DNA of 64,000 nucleotides from Mycolicibacter heraklionensis (GTDB taxonomy: Bacteria > Actinomycetota > Actinomycetes > Mycobacteriales > Mycobacteriaceae): contig LZME01000059.1 in the NCBI GenBank assembly GCA_001673575.1, positions 25,471 through 89,470 of the forward strand, written 5' to 3'. A program made the position numbers and the translations under genes. Each line of letters begins with the position of its first letter. The stretch's first letter is position 1. Below the pieces are notes generated by a model. It worked only from the letters and a program-made list of their open reading frames with translations, was not told the DNA's origin and made no database searches. Positions 34,188-44,075 of this stretch are shown here, one piece after another.

Positions 34188-35936
34188 ATGCTTCTGGCGC
34201 TGCTGCGCTGCTACTTGCGGCCCTACCGCCGGCCGGTCGCGGCGGTGATGGCATTGCAACTGATCAGCACGCTGGCTTCGTTGTACCTGCCGACCGTCAA
34301 TGCCACGATCATCGACGACGGCGTGGTCCGCGGGAACACCGCGATCATCGTCCGGCTGGGCGCGGTGATGCTGGGCGTCACCGGCGTGCAGATGTTGTGC
34401 ACCATCGCCGCGGTCTATTTCGGCGCGCGCACCGGGACCGGCTTCGGACGCGATCTGCGCCGGGCGGTGTTCGCTCAGGTGATCCGGTTCTCCGAACGCG
34501 AAACCACGCGGTTCGGGGCGCCAACCCTGTTGACCCGCACCACCAACGACGTCCGCCAGATCCAGCTGGTGGTGCAGCTGGGCGCCAGCACGCTGGTCAC
34601 CGCGCCGATCATGTGCATCGGCGGGGTGCTGATGGCGGTGCACCAAGACGCGGGACTGGCCTGGCTGCTGGCCGTCAGCGTGCCGGTGCTGGCGCTGGCG
34701 AATTACCTGATCGTGTCGCGGATGCTGCCGCTGTTTCGGCGCATGCAGATGCTGATCGACAACATCAACCGGGTGCTGCGCGACCAGCTCACCGGCATGC
34801 GGGTGATCCGCGCCTTCGCCCGCGAGCCTTTCGAGCGAGACCGGTTCGCCCAGGCCAACACGGCGCTGTCGGACGCCTCCCTGACGGTCGGGAACCTGCA
34901 GGTGCTGATGCTGCCGACCACCACGCTGATCATCAACGCATCCAGCGTCGCGCTGATCTGGTTCGGCGCGTTACGCATTGATGCCGGGCAGATGCAGGTC
35001 GGGTCGCTGATCGCGTTCCTCTCCTACTTCATGCAGATCCTGATGGCCGTGCTGATGGCCACCATGGTGCTGGCGATCCTGCCGCGCGCCGCGGTCTGCG
35101 CCGAGCGGATCACCGCGGTGCTGTCTACCGAACCGACGATCAGTCCCCCAGCGCAACCGGTGTCACCGTCCTCGCCGACCGGTGAGGTCCGCCTGGACGG
35201 GGTCGGCTTCCGTTACCCCGGCGCCGACCGCTCGGTGCTGGCCGACGTGTCAATGACCGCGCGGCCCGGCACCACCACCGCGGTAGTCGGCTCCACCGGA
35301 TCGGGCAAATCCACCCTGGTGTCACTTGTCTGCCGGTTGCGCGACGTGACCGACGGCGCGGTGTTCATCGACGGCGTGGACGTGCGCGACCGCGACCCCG
35401 AGGAGCTGTGGTCGGGCATCGGCCTGGTGCCCCAGCGCGGCTACCTGTTCTCCGGCACGGTCGCCGACAACCTGCGTTACGGCGCCCCGGCGGGGGCCGT
35501 CGTCAGCGACGAGCAGATGTGGGACGCGCTGCGGGTGGCCGCCGCCGACGACTTCGTGGCAGCCCACCCTGACGGGCTGGCGATGCCGGTGGCCCAGGGC
35601 GGGATCAACCTGTCCGGCGGGCAACGTCAACGGCTCGCGATCGCCCGGGCGGTGATCCGGCGCCCCTCGATCTACCTGTTCGACGACGCCTTCTCGGCCC
35701 TGGACACGCGCACCGACGCCCGGGTGCGCGCAGCCCTGCGCGAGGTGGCCGTGCACGCGACGGTGATCATCGTGGCGCAGCGGATCTCGACGGTTATCCA
35801 GGCCGATCAGGTGATCGTCCTCGACGACGGCCGGGTGGTCGGCACCGGAACCCACGGCGAGCTGCTGGCCGACTGCCCCACTTATGCCGAGTTCGCCGAA
35901 TCCCAGTCGGTGACTGCCGGGGTCGGTGGCCAGTGA
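34188..35936 (+). CDS. ABC transporter half-subunit with degenerate ATP site (Rv1273c-like)
   Basis: A 582-residue TMD-NBD exporter-type half transporter with six TM helices in the first ~310 residues. The NBD has Walker [10 protein letters not shown] and a canonical signature [10 protein letters not shown]. Walker B reads [11 protein letters not shown] (Asp instead of the catalytic Glu), and the switch position reads IIVAQRIST (Gln instead of His). Its own site is therefore expected to be non-hydrolytic. It pairs with the next gene (GTGA overlap). The homologous Rv1272c/Rv1273c pair was reported to promote long-chain fatty acid uptake; that role here is inference. Confidence 0.92.
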   Translation: MLLALLRCYLRPYRRPVAAVMALQLISTLASLYLPTVNATIIDDGVVRGNTAIIVRLGAVMLGVTGVQMLCTIAAVYFGARTGTGFGRDLRRAVFAQVIRFSERETTRFGAPTLLTRTTNDVRQIQLVVQLGASTLVTAPIMCIGGVLMAVHQDAGLAWLLAVSVPVLALANYLIVSRMLPLFRRMQMLIDNINRVLRDQLTGMRVIRAFAREPFERDRFAQANTALSDASLTVGNLQVLMLPTTTLIINASSVALIWFGALRIDAGQMQVGSLIAFLSYFMQILMAVLMATMVLAILPRAAVCAERITAVLSTEPTISPPAQPVSPSSPTGEVRLDGVGFRYPGADRSVLADVSMTARPGTTTAVVGSTGSGKSTLVSLVCRLRDVTDGAVFIDGVDVRDRDPEELWSGIGLVPQRGYLFSGTVADNLRYGAPAGAVVSDEQMWDALRVAAADDFVAAHPDGLAMPVAQGGINLSGGQRQRLAIARAVIRRPSIYLFDDAFSALDTRTDARVRAALREVAVHATVIIVAQRISTVIQADQVIVLDDGRVVGTGTHGELLADCPTYAEFAESQSVTAGVGGQ

Positions 35937-37819
35937 CCGCACCCGTGGCGGCGCCGACGGTACGGGCCGCGAACTTCTGGCCGACCGCGCTGCGCCTGGC
36001 CCGCCGGATGGGCCCGCAGCGCCGGCTGGTCGCGGCGGTCATCAGCCTGTCGCTGGGCGGTATCGCGCTCGGTGTGGCCGGACCGCGGATTCTCGGTCAT
36101 GCCACTGATCTGGTGTTCAACGGCATCATCGGCCGCGGACTGCCGCCGGGAATCACCAAACAGCAAGCCATCGAGCAAGCCCGCGCCGCCGGTCGGGGCA
36201 CCTACGCCGAGATGCTGTCGCGGATGGACGTGATGCCGGGCGCGGGTATCGACTTCGCCGCGGTGGCGCGCACCCTGACGCTGGCGATGGGCCTGTATCT
36301 GATTGCGGCGCTGATGGTCTGGACGCAGGCACGGTTGCTCAACGTGATCTTGCAGCGCACCATGCGGGCGCTGCGCCGCGACGTCGAAAACAAACTGCAC
36401 CGGCTGCCGCTGCGCTACTTCGATACTCAGCGGCGCGGGGAGCTGTTGAGCCGGGTCACCAATGACGTCGACAACACCGCGACATCGGTGTCTATGACGG
36501 TCAGTCAACTGTTCTCCTCGGTGCTGACCGTGCTGGTGGTGCTGGCCATGATGCTGTCCATCTCGCCGCTGCTGGCCCTGATCACCGTGGCCGGAGTCCC
36601 GGTGACCCTGCTGGCGGTACGGTCGATCACCCGGCGCTCACAACGGCTGTTCGCCGCGCAGTGGGCGGCCACCGGGCAACTCAACGCCCACTTGGAGGAG
36701 ACCTACAGCGGCTTCACCCTGGTGCGGACATTCGGCCACCGCGACTGGGCACAGCAACGGTTCGACGACTGCAACGACGAGTTGTACCGGGCCGGGTTCG
36801 GCGCCCAATTCTTCTCCGGGCTGATCGCACCGGCGACCGGGCTGATCGCCAACCTCGGCTACGTCGCGGTCGCGGTCATCGGCGGAATCCAGGTGGCCAC
36901 CGGACAGATCACCCTGGGCAGCATCCAGGCATTCATCGCCTATGTCCGCCAGTTCAACCAACCGCTGGGCAATCTGGCCTCGATGTTCAACGCCCTGCAG
37001 TCCGGTGCCGCCAGCGCCGAGCGGGTGTTTGCCTTCCTCGACGAGGCCGAAGAACCCCCGGCTCCGGCGACGCCGCTCTGGGGCGACCTTGCCGGCCCGC
37101 GCGGGCGGGTGGAGTTCCGCGACGTCAGCTTCGGCTACCGACCCGGCGTGCCGGTGATCGAGGACCTGTCACTGAGCGTGGCAGCGGGCAGCACGGTGGC
37201 CATCGTCGGCCCGACCGGGGCCGGCAAGACCACCCTGGTCAACCTGCTGATGCGGTTCTACGACGTGGACCGCGGACAGATCCTGATCGACGGCGTGGAC
37301 ATCACAGCCGTGGACCGCTGTGCACTGCGTTCGTCAATCGGCATGGTACTGCAGGACACCTGGCTGTTCACCGGAACGCTCGCCGAGAACATCGGCTACG
37401 GCCGGCCCGGCGCCACCGAGGACGAGATCATCGAGGCGGCCCGCGCCGCGCATGTCGATCCCTTCGTGCGGACCTTGCCGGACGGCTACGGCACCCGGGT
37501 CAACGACGATGGCGGGGCCATCAGCGCCGGCGAGAAGCAGCTGATCACCATCGCCCGGGCATTCCTGGCCCAGCCGCAACTGCTCATCCTCGACGAGGCC
37601 ACTAGCTCGGTGGACACCCGCACCGAACTGCTGATCCAGCGGGCGATGCGGGAGCTGCGCCGGGGACGCACCAGTTTCATTATCGCCCATCGACTTTCGA
37701 CGATCCGCGACGCGGACCTGATCCTGGTGATGCAGGCCGGCCGGATCGTCGAGCAGGGCACCCACGCCGAATTGCTGGCCCGCCGCGGGGCCTACTGGGC
37801 GATGGCCGAGGGCAACTGA
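35933..37819 (+). CDS. ABC transporter half-subunit with consensus ATP site (Rv1272c-like)
   Basis: A 628-residue TMD-NBD half transporter. A ~60-residue insertion after the first TM helix ([27 protein letters not shown]...) is typical of this subtype. The NBD has Walker [10 protein letters not shown], Walker [13 protein letters not shown] and switch IIAHRLST, all catalytic, but a degenerate signature [10 protein letters not shown]. Together with the upstream subunit this gives one competent site (this Walker A/B with the partner's LSGGQ) and one degenerate site. GTG 35933 overlaps the preceding stop. Confidence 0.93.
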   Translation: MTAPVAAPTVRAANFWPTALRLARRMGPQRRLVAAVISLSLGGIALGVAGPRILGHATDLVFNGIIGRGLPPGITKQQAIEQARAAGRGTYAEMLSRMDVMPGAGIDFAAVARTLTLAMGLYLIAALMVWTQARLLNVILQRTMRALRRDVENKLHRLPLRYFDTQRRGELLSRVTNDVDNTATSVSMTVSQLFSSVLTVLVVLAMMLSISPLLALITVAGVPVTLLAVRSITRRSQRLFAAQWAATGQLNAHLEETYSGFTLVRTFGHRDWAQQRFDDCNDELYRAGFGAQFFSGLIAPATGLIANLGYVAVAVIGGIQVATGQITLGSIQAFIAYVRQFNQPLGNLASMFNALQSGAASAERVFAFLDEAEEPPAPATPLWGDLAGPRGRVEFRDVSFGYRPGVPVIEDLSLSVAAGSTVAIVGPTGAGKTTLVNLLMRFYDVDRGQILIDGVDITAVDRCALRSSIGMVLQDTWLFTGTLAENIGYGRPGATEDEIIEAARAAHVDPFVRTLPDGYGTRVNDDGGAISAGEKQLITIARAFLAQPQLLILDEATSSVDTRTELLIQRAMRELRRGRTSFIIAHRLSTIRDADLILVMQAGRIVEQGTHAELLARRGAYWAMAEGN

Positions 37820-37820
37820 A

Positions 37821-39185
37821 TCAAGGCGCGTCGTCGTCTTCGTTGTCCCCCAGCAGCCGCTCTGGGTGGTGGTAGTGGTTGGTGCGGGGTTGACCTCTGT
37901 CTAGGTGGGGTGGGGGCAGGGTTTGGGTGGTGCCGTCGAGGCGCTTGCGGGTTTTCCAGCCGCCCGAGGTGATGAGTTCGTGGTGGGTGCCGCAGCGCAG
38001 GGTCAGGCCGGTGATGTCGGTGCGCCCGGTTTTGGCGTAGTCCTCGTCGTGATGCACTTCGCAGCAGTAGCCGGAAACCGGGCAGTTGGGGTGGGAGCAC
38101 CCGCGTTCTTTGGCGTAGAGCACGATGCGTTGGGCCGGCGAAGCCAGCCGCTTGGTGTGGAACAGGGCAAGTTCTTTGGCGCCGTCGTAGATGCGTAGGT
38201 AGTGGTGGGCGTGGCTGGCCATGGCGATCACGTCGCGCATCGGTAGCCAGGTGCCGCCGCCGGTGTGGGCTTTGCCGGTGCCCGATTCCAGGTCGTCCAG
38301 CGCGGCCGAGACGATGATGGCGGCCGGTAAACCGTTGTGCTGCCCCAGGTCCCCGGAAGCCAGTAGGGCGCGGTCCATGGCGGTCAGGGCATCGTGATTG
38401 CGTTGGGCGACGCTGCGGGTGTCGGCGTCGATCGCGGCTTGGCTGGGGGTCCCGCCGGTGCAGGGAGTCTCATCGCCCGGGTTGCACATGCCAGGAGCAG
38501 CCCAGCGGGCCAGTACGGCGTCGAGGGTGGCGCGGGCTTGGGGGTCGAGGTAGCCCTTGATCGGGCTCATGCCATCGCGGTCTTGGGGGCCGAGCACTAC
38601 ACCGCGGCGTTTGGCGCGATCGTCCTCGGTGTAGTTGCCGTCGGGATGCAGGTGATCGGCCAGGCGTTGGGCGAGTTTGGCGAGTTCATCGGGGCGACAC
38701 TCGGCACCCAATGCAGTTAGGTGCTTTTCGGCCTGGGTCAAGGTGCCGGCATCGATAGCGTCGGGCAGGTAGGTGAAGAACGAGCGGATCACCGCGATGT
38801 GAGCGGCACTGATCTTCCCCTCCCGCTGCGCGGTAGCCACCGCGGGTAGTGCCGGTTCCAATGGTTCGCCGGTGAGGGTGCGGCGGTCACCGAGTTCGGC
38901 GGCCTCCGCCAGACGCCGCCCGGCCTCACCGCGGGTCAGATGCAACTCGTCGGCCAGCACCCAGCGGGGTTTGCCGCCCAACTCGGCGGGGTCGGTGCCG
39001 GCCAGCCGATTGACCAGAGGATGCTCCACCGCGGGAAGGCGCCGCCGCAGCCGCTCGCAGCGCCGCAGCAGCGCCAGGCATTCCCGTGGGGTCAGGGCGT
39101 CGAAGTCCAGATCCAGCGCCCGATCCAGGTCAGCGGACAGGGCGTCGAAGACTTCGACGATCTCTTCGCGACTGTTCGAACGCAT
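37821..39185 (-). CDS. DUF222/HNH endonuclease (13E12 repeat family)
   Basis: 454 residues. The N-terminal DUF222 spans roughly 10-330 ([57 protein letters not shown]). The C-terminal HNH domain has [48 protein letters not shown], with zinc cysteines and the catalytic His pair intact. These are the multicopy 13E12 proteins of actinobacteria, thought to be selfish or recombination-associated; the cellular role is not established. It lies convergent to the ABC transporter (stops 2 nt apart) and at the border of a segment that differs from M. tuberculosis. Confidence 0.9.
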   Translation of the reverse strand: MRSNSREEIVEVFDALSADLDRALDLDFDALTPRECLALLRRCERLRRRLPAVEHPLVNRLAGTDPAELGGKPRWVLADELHLTRGEAGRRLAEAAELGDRRTLTGEPLEPALPAVATAQREGKISAAHIAVIRSFFTYLPDAIDAGTLTQAEKHLTALGAECRPDELAKLAQRLADHLHPDGNYTEDDRAKRRGVVLGPQDRDGMSPIKGYLDPQARATLDAVLARWAAPGMCNPGDETPCTGGTPSQAAIDADTRSVAQRNHDALTAMDRALLASGDLGQHNGLPAAIIVSAALDDLESGTGKAHTGGGTWLPMRDVIAMASHAHHYLRIYDGAKELALFHTKRLASPAQRIVLYAKERGCSHPNCPVSGYCCEVHHDEDYAKTGRTDITGLTLRCGTHHELITSGGWKTRKRLDGTTQTLPPPHLDRGQPRTNHYHHPERLLGDNEDDDAP

Positions 39186-39611
39186 GTGCTAATAGTAGCG
39201 GCGGAGTCCGACAAGTCGCAGAACTTATCCACAACCAAAACTACTGTTACACAAGTGAATACAGTGACTAATCCATGAGAAAATCACTTGAGGCTGACCC
39301 ATTGCCGACCAGTAGCTACAAGCGTAGATTCGACTGCGAAGCAGGCTCGGACATGACCGTAATCCGAAGAGCTGGACAAGAGGGTGAAAGCCAGCCGCGC
39401 TGGAAGTGTAGACGCTCCCATGTCAGTCCGGGCCTGCCCTAATTTTCGGTGACGGCCCACGGTGACGGCCCACTCTGGAGCCACATGAATAGTTGCCCGG
39501 CTTTGAGCGATTAGCCTCAACGCGGCGCGTATCACGCACCCGCATGAGTCGCTCAAAGCCGGGCAACTTTCCAATCCCCCGGGCGCCGCCAAGCCCCCCG
39601 GGGGTCGCCCA
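39186..39611. other. 426-nt intergenic region with repeats
   Basis: No gene is supported. It contains the HNH promoter region (AT-rich, 39186-39280), a 13-bp perfect tandem repeat CGGTGACGGCCCA (39447-39459, 39460-39472) and a 20-bp-arm inverted repeat (39491-39568). Confidence 0.5.
39491..39568. repeat. Perfect 20-bp inverted repeat with 38-nt spacer
   Basis: Arms 39491-39510 and 39549-39568 are exact reverse complements (AGTTGCCCGGCTTTGAGC... and ...GCTCAAAGCCGGGCAACT). The element starts 43 nt beyond the stop of the nitroreductase gene. It could be a strong terminator stem or a small terminal-inverted-repeat element; no U-tract and no target duplication are evident. Confidence 0.75.
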
Positions 39612-40589
39612 TCAGAGCTTCAGGTGCAGCACATCGGCGAGCGGCCGCCGCGGTGTCGACACCGGGGGTTTCTCCAGCGCCGGAGCGCCACCGACGCGCA
39701 CCAGCACCTGGGGCAGACCATCGCCGCCGACCAGTCCAGCGAGCAGCGCCCGGCCTGCGGGCACCTCGGTCAGATGCGTTACCGGACAAGTCGCCAAGCC
39801 CGCCATGGTGCATTCCAGCAGCACCGTCGAGAGCGCCTCACCGCAGGCCAGCGCATCGCCCGGCTCGTCGCTGGCGGTCGACAACAGCACGATCTTCGAG
39901 TGATCGTCGCCGACCTCGATGCGTCGTTCCCGGTTGTGGGTGACCGGAAAGGTTCGCCCGATGTCCACCCGGTCGCTTTCGGCGGCCGAGACCAGCGCGC
40001 TCTCCGGAATCCCGTCAGAGACCTCGAAGGGTGCTGTCCACCAACCGAGTTCGGCGTGATACGACGAGTCGTACAGCCGCAGCGCCTCGGCAAGCTCGGA
40101 TGCCTCGGCAAGTTTCGAGCGCAGCTCATCGGCGAGCACGCTCAGCCGCACCGGGCCGGTCACCGTGTCGTACAGCACCGTCTCGAAGGGGCCCCAGTTG
40201 CTCGGCGCCATGAACGGCAGTCGATCGGTGTGACGGGTCAAGATCGCACCGGCACGATAGCGGTCCAGATCGGTGACCCGGTCTGCGGCCGTGAATCCGA
40301 CCGAGGCCAGGTGCTCTGGCTGCGCGGCATCCGGGAACCGCTCGATCTCCGCGGTCCAGCCGGCCGCAGCCATAGCGACGCGCAGGTGATCCAGCACGGC
40401 GCCGCAACTGATCAACGCCTCCCGCGCCGACTGGTCGCCGTGCACGGCGCGAGTCGGATCCAGGTACAGGTCCAGCCGGCCTCCGTCGGCCACCCATCGC
40501 CATGGCTGGCTGTTGTGTAGCGACGGCGCCCGGCAGGCCAGCCGCACCGCTTCGGTGAGGACCTCGTAATCCACGGTCGTGTCCAGCAT
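39612..40589 (-). CDS. Acg-type nitroreductase (DosR-regulon-like)
   Basis: A 325-residue nitroreductase-fold protein of the Acg family (Rv2032/Rv3131-like): APSLHNSQPWRW, DQSAREALISCGAVLDHLRVAMAAAGW, AILTRHTDRLPF and the C-terminal ECTMAGLATCPVTHLTEVPAGR and LPQVLVRVGGAP. Acg proteins are double-length flavin proteins with a lid that may exclude typical nitroreductase substrates; they are suggested to store or sequester flavin during dormancy. GGAGG precedes ATG 40589. A DosR-like box lies ~60 nt upstream, consistent with hypoxia/NO control. Confidence 0.9.
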   Translation of the reverse strand: MLDTTVDYEVLTEAVRLACRAPSLHNSQPWRWVADGGRLDLYLDPTRAVHGDQSAREALISCGAVLDHLRVAMAAAGWTAEIERFPDAAQPEHLASVGFTAADRVTDLDRYRAGAILTRHTDRLPFMAPSNWGPFETVLYDTVTGPVRLSVLADELRSKLAEASELAEALRLYDSSYHAELGWWTAPFEVSDGIPESALVSAAESDRVDIGRTFPVTHNRERRIEVGDDHSKIVLLSTASDEPGDALACGEALSTVLLECTMAGLATCPVTHLTEVPAGRALLAGLVGGDGLPQVLVRVGGAPALEKPPVSTPRRPLADVLHLKL

Positions 40590-40646
40590 CAGCCACCTCC
40601 AACGGATCTGTCGCCTTCAGGCTCCCAGCCGCCTCCCAGGCGCAAC

Positions 40647-40673
40647 AGGGGCCGTTAGTCACCGACCGGTCGG
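40647..40673 (-). promoter_or_regulatory. DosR-like box and adjacent palindrome upstream of acg-type gene
   Basis: On the minus strand GGTGACTAACGGCCCCT (40647-40663) resembles the DosR half-site pattern GGGACTNNNGGCCCT with one change in the left half. The adjoining CCGACCGGTCGG (40662-40673) is a perfect 12-bp palindrome. Position is right for activation of the nitroreductase gene. Confidence 0.45.
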
Positions 40674-40687
40674 CGTTGGACCCCGCT

Positions 40688-41800
40688 TCAGTCGTCGGCG
40701 CGGTGGCGGACACGGAACAGATTCACCTCGCTCTTGATGCCCTTGAGGTGACGACCGCCGGCGAACGACCATTGGAAGTCGGCAGATTCGGTCAACGCCA
40801 CCCGCACCGGCTCAGCGACCAGCACCGTGCCCGGTCGGGCGACCCCGGTTATCCGGCTCGCGGTGTTCACCGGGCTGCCGAACCAGTCCCCGACCCGGCT
40901 CACCGCCTCACCGGAGGCCACACCGGCACGAAGCCGAGGCAAGGTGTCGTCGGCCTGGGCCGCCTCAACCAGCCTCAACACCGCATCGACCAGCGGTGCC
41001 GGCTCCGGGCAGACGAACATCACCGCGTCGCCGATGGTCTTGATGAAGCGCACCGGCGGCACGGCGATCTCGCGCCCCAGCACGGTCAGGCGTTCGGCGA
41101 GCTGAACCAGCTCCTCGGGGGGCACCATCTCGCCGAGCCGGGTGAAGCCGACCAGGTCGGCGAATGCGACGGTGATCTGGCGCGCTCCCGGCAGCGGTGC
41201 GCCGGCCAGGCGCTCGCTGGCGGTGACGGCGTCGATGTCGAGCTGATGACGCAGCTGCATCATCAGCATGTCCTGGACGAACGGACCCAACATCGGCGCC
41301 AGCCCCGCCACCAGATCCCGCGACCGCTGGGCGATCTGCAGCTCGGTGACGCCCGGCTCGCCGATCGCAGACAACACCGTGAAGCGCATGAATTCCGCGG
41401 TGTGCGCCAGCCCGTCGGCCAACAACCGAGCGGTCTGCAGGGCCTGCTCGGCGTCGATGCCGGCGTCGATGAAGCGGCGCGCATGCAGGGCGATGCTGGC
41501 GTCGGCCCGCATCTGCGCCGGGGCGTCCGGGTCGTCCATCCAGGGCAGCCCGACCGCACGCTGCAGACGCTGCAGCTGTTCGAGGTCGACTCCGCTGGAT
41601 TCACTGATCTCGCGGGCCGAGACGTAAGTGCCGTCGTCGCCGACCAGCCGTCGCGACGCCAGCAACATCGGCGAGACGTTTCCGCGGATCTCCTCGGCGG
41701 TGATGCCCTGTCCCAGCAGCCATTCGATCAGTTCGGCACGCTCCGCACGCGCAGCGCCCTCCAGCCCGGCCAGCAAGTCCTCGATCTCAGGGTCCCCCAC
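40688..41800 (-). CDS. pH-sensing-type class III adenylyl cyclase (Rv1264-like)
   Basis: 370 residues. The N-terminal regulatory domain (about 1-195) resembles the autoinhibitory pH-sensor of Rv1264 ([48 protein letters not shown]). The C-terminal cyclase domain has the metal-binding Asp in [12 protein letters not shown], the second Asp in [16 protein letters not shown], the substrate Lys in KTIGD, and [13 protein letters not shown] with transition-state Asn/Arg. It makes cAMP. The GTG start is supported by a TANNNT box 6 nt upstream. It is divergent from the aminotransferase gene. Confidence 0.93.
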   Translation of the reverse strand: MGDPEIEDLLAGLEGAARAERAELIEWLLGQGITAEEIRGNVSPMLLASRRLVGDDGTYVSAREISESSGVDLEQLQRLQRAVGLPWMDDPDAPAQMRADASIALHARRFIDAGIDAEQALQTARLLADGLAHTAEFMRFTVLSAIGEPGVTELQIAQRSRDLVAGLAPMLGPFVQDMLMMQLRHQLDIDAVTASERLAGAPLPGARQITVAFADLVGFTRLGEMVPPEELVQLAERLTVLGREIAVPPVRFIKTIGDAVMFVCPEPAPLVDAVLRLVEAAQADDTLPRLRAGVASGEAVSRVGDWFGSPVNTASRITGVARPGTVLVAEPVRVALTESADFQWSFAGGRHLKGIKSEVNLFRVRHRADD

Positions 41801-41806
41801 ACCGCA

Positions 41807-41812
41807 AACGTA
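41807..41812 (-). promoter_or_regulatory. -10 element, leaderless adenylyl cyclase promoter
   Basis: On the minus strand TACGTT ends 6 nt before GTG 41800 in the 32-bp divergent spacer; no Shine-Dalgarno is present. Confidence 0.45.
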
Positions 41813-41832
41813 TCTCGCGGCAGACTGACGAA

Positions 41833-42984
41833 GTGGCTGAAGTCTTCGATGCGCTGACCCCCGACCAACTCCGTGCCCGCAACACCATCAAGTGGAATCA
41901 CTTCGCCCCCGACGTGCTGGCGCTGTGGATCGCCGAGATGGACTTCCCCACCGCGCCCGCGGTGCTCGACGGGGTGCGCGCCTGCGTGGCCAACGAGGAG
42001 TTCGGCTATCCGGCGCTGGGCTCCGACGCGTTGCCGGTGGCACTCACACAATGGTGCGAACGCCGCTACGGCTGGCCTATCCAGCCCGAATGGGTGCGGG
42101 TGGTGCCCGACGTCCTCAAGGGCATGGAGGTGGTGATCGAGTTCCTCACCCGTCCGGAGAGCCCGGTGGTGCTGCCGGTACCGGCCTACATGCCGTTCTT
42201 CGACCTGTTGACCGTGACCGGCCGTCAGCGCGTGGAAATCCCTATGATACAGCAGGATTCAGGTCGCTACCTGATGGACCTGGATGCCCTGGACGCCGCG
42301 TTCGCCGCCGGCGCCGGATCGCTGATCTTGTGCAACCCGAACAACCCGCTGGGTACCGCCTTCACCGCCGAAGAGCTCAGTGCGATCGTGGACATCGCCG
42401 CACGTCACGGCGCCCGGGTGATCGCCGACGAGATCCACGCGCCGCTGGTCTACGACCGTCCCCACGTCGCGGCTGCCTCGGTGTCGCCGGCCGCCGCCGA
42501 CACGGTCACCACACTGATGTCGGCCTCCAAGGGCTGGAACCTGCCCGGGCTGATGTGCGCCCAGGTGATCCTGACCAATCCGCGCGACGCCGCCGCCTGG
42601 GACCGAATCAACATGCTGCACACCATGGGCGCCGCCACCGTCGGTATCAGCGCCAACCTGGCCGCCTACACCCGCGGCGGGCCGTGGCTGGACGCCCTGC
42701 TGGACTACCTACGGGCCAACCGCGACCACCTCAGCACAGCGCTGCCCGCAGCGTTGCCGGGCCTGCGGGTCAGTCATCCCGAGGCCACGTACTTGGCTTG
42801 GCTCGATTTCCGGGCGCTGGGCCTGCCCGCCGAACCGGCCGAGATCCTGCTGGCCGACGCGCGGGTGGCGCTGAGCCCGGGCATCCCGTTCGGCGGCGGA
42901 CGCGGCTTCGCGCGGCTGAACTTCGCGACCACGCGGGCCATCCTGGACCGGGCGATCGAGGCGATGGCCGGCGCGCTGACCTGA
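41833..42984 (+). CDS. MalY/PatB-type PLP aminotransferase or C-S lyase
   Basis: A 383-residue fold-type I PLP enzyme. The MalY/PatB signature is [26 protein letters not shown], with [16 protein letters not shown], the PLP-orienting Asp in [11 protein letters not shown], the Schiff-base Lys in [12 protein letters not shown], and the substrate Arg in [10 protein letters not shown]. Such enzymes cleave cystathionine or other C-S bonds or transaminate aromatic amino acids; the substrate is not resolved. It occupies the place of amiB2 in M. tuberculosis. The GTG 41833 start gives the full family N-terminus. Confidence 0.9.
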   Translation: MAEVFDALTPDQLRARNTIKWNHFAPDVLALWIAEMDFPTAPAVLDGVRACVANEEFGYPALGSDALPVALTQWCERRYGWPIQPEWVRVVPDVLKGMEVVIEFLTRPESPVVLPVPAYMPFFDLLTVTGRQRVEIPMIQQDSGRYLMDLDALDAAFAAGAGSLILCNPNNPLGTAFTAEELSAIVDIAARHGARVIADEIHAPLVYDRPHVAAASVSPAAADTVTTLMSASKGWNLPGLMCAQVILTNPRDAAAWDRINMLHTMGAATVGISANLAAYTRGGPWLDALLDYLRANRDHLSTALPAALPGLRVSHPEATYLAWLDFRALGLPAEPAEILLADARVALSPGIPFGGGRGFARLNFATTRAILDRAIEAMAGALT

Positions 42985-42990
42985 TCGCAG

Positions 42991-43096
42991 CGGCGACCCG
43001 CGGCGCCCGGCTCCGCCGCGCTTGCGATCGCCGTGATCGCTAACGGCGACCCGCGGCGCCCGGCTCCGCCGCGCTTGCGATCGCCGTGATCGCTAA
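42991..43096 (+). repeat. Perfect 53-bp tandem duplication
   Basis: Copy 1 is 42991-43043 and copy 2 is 43044-43096, identical over 53 bp (starting CGGCGACCCGCGGCGCCCGG and ending GATCGCCGTGATCGCTAA). The unit lies between the aminotransferase stop and the HIT start. The GCTAA at the end of copy 2 supplies most of the HIT -10. A diverged third copy is at 48155-48201. Confidence 0.9.
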
Positions 43097-43099
43097 CGT
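43094..43099 (+). promoter_or_regulatory. -10 element, leaderless HIT gene promoter
   Basis: TAACGT ends 7 nt before ATG 43107. Its first three bases are the end of the second 53-bp repeat copy. Confidence 0.45.
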
Positions 43100-43106
43100 G
43101 GCGGGC

Positions 43107-43544
43107 ATGTCTTGTGTGTTCTGCGCCGTGGTCGCCGGTGACGCGCCGGCGGTGCGGGTTTACGAAGACGATGAGTACTTGGCGTTTCTCGACATCCGGC
43201 CGTTCACCCGCGGCCACACCCTGGTGATCCCCAGACGGCACTTCGTGGACCTGACCGACACGCCGGCGCCCACCCTGGCCGGCATGCTCACCGTCGGGCA
43301 GCGGATCGCCCAGGCCGCACGCGCCTCCGGGCTGCACGCCGACGGCAACAACCTGGTGATCAACGACGGCCGGGCAGCCTTTCAGAGCGTGTTCCACATC
43401 CACCTGCACGTGGTCCCGCGCCGTGACGGGGACCGGCTGTCCTTCGCCAAGGGTCTGCTGGTGCGGCGGGACCCGAACCGCGAGGCCACCGGGAAGATCC
43501 TGCGAGCCGCACTGGCCAGCAGCGGTACCGCGCAGTCAGACTGA
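43107..43544 (+). CDS. HIT family hydrolase (Rv1262c-like)
   Basis: A 145-residue histidine-triad protein. The zinc-binding-type N-terminus MSCVFCAVVAGDAPA, RPFTRGHTLVIPRRHF, and the HIT motif HIHLHVVPR with catalytic His are present. HIT enzymes hydrolyse nucleotide phosphoramidates or dinucleotides. Start ATG 43107 rather than the upstream GTG is supported by the leaderless -10 and the conserved N-terminus. Confidence 0.92.
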   Translation: MSCVFCAVVAGDAPAVRVYEDDEYLAFLDIRPFTRGHTLVIPRRHFVDLTDTPAPTLAGMLTVGQRIAQAARASGLHADGNNLVINDGRAAFQSVFHIHLHVVPRRDGDRLSFAKGLLVRRDPNREATGKILRAALASSGTAQSD

Positions 43545-43548
43545 AGCG

Positions 43549-44007
43549 ATGGATCATCTCCCTTGGATTGAACGGGTGGGCGTTCGAGTGCTTGCCCTGC
43601 ACAACCTGATCTACCAACGGACCGGCGGCCGGATCGGCCACAAGGTACCGGGTCTGCCGCCCAACCTGTTGCTGCATACCGTCGGGGCGAAAACGGGCCA
43701 GGCGCGCACGTCGACGCTGTCCTACGCTCGCGACGGCGACACGTACCTGATTGTCGCGTCGATGGGCGGCGCGCCCCGCTCCCCCGGCTGGTACCACAAC
43801 CTCAGGGCCAACCCGGATGTGGAAATCCACGTCGGGCCGAAGCGTCTGCGGGTCACCGCCCAGCCGGTGCTGCCCGACGACGCGGACTACGCCCGGCTGT
43901 GGCGAATCGTCAACGACAACAATGCGAATCGGTACGACGGCTACCAGCACCGCACCACTCGGCCAATCCCCGTGGTCAGGCTCACTCCGGTGCGCGGAAC
44001 TCAGTAA
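43549..44007 (+). CDS. Ddn-family F420-dependent nitroreductase (Rv1261c-like)
   Basis: A 152-residue split-barrel protein of the deazaflavin-dependent nitroreductase family: LLLHTVGAKTGQARTSTLSYARDGDTYLIVASMGGAPRSPGWYHNLRANPDVEIHVG is the F420-binding core. Enzymes of this family reduce quinones or nitroimidazole drugs such as pretomanid with F420H2; whether this member does is unknown. It starts 4 nt after the HIT stop, so the two are co-transcribed as in M. tuberculosis Rv1262c-Rv1261c. Confidence 0.9.
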   Translation: MDHLPWIERVGVRVLALHNLIYQRTGGRIGHKVPGLPPNLLLHTVGAKTGQARTSTLSYARDGDTYLIVASMGGAPRSPGWYHNLRANPDVEIHVGPKRLRVTAQPVLPDDADYARLWRIVNDNNANRYDGYQHRTTRPIPVVRLTPVRGTQ

Positions 44008-44020
44008 GCACTATTTCTGA

Positions 44021-44036
44021 GAGTAGTTCGCTGTTC
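44021..44036 (+). promoter_or_regulatory. Possible diverged copy of the shared promoter element
   Basis: GAGTAGTTCGCTGTTC, read towards the PGRS-protease gene, resembles the element GAGTAGCTTTCGCCTTG found before gjpA and MarR paralogue 3. It lies about 28 nt before the -10. The match is partial and could be chance. Confidence 0.25.
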
Positions 44037-44063
44037 TCCTTTGCTCAGGTATCACTCAGCTAG

Positions 44064-44069
44064 TACTTT
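44064..44069 (+). promoter_or_regulatory. -10 element, leaderless PGRS-protease promoter
   Basis: TACTTT ends 6 nt before ATG 44076; there is no good Shine-Dalgarno sequence. Confidence 0.45.
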
Positions 44070-44075
44070 GGGGCG

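Noticed and set aside
37821-40589. HNH gene plus nitroreductase as a complete mobile element
   Set aside because: 13E12 proteins are often near insertions, but no integrase, transposase, attachment site or target duplication is visible.
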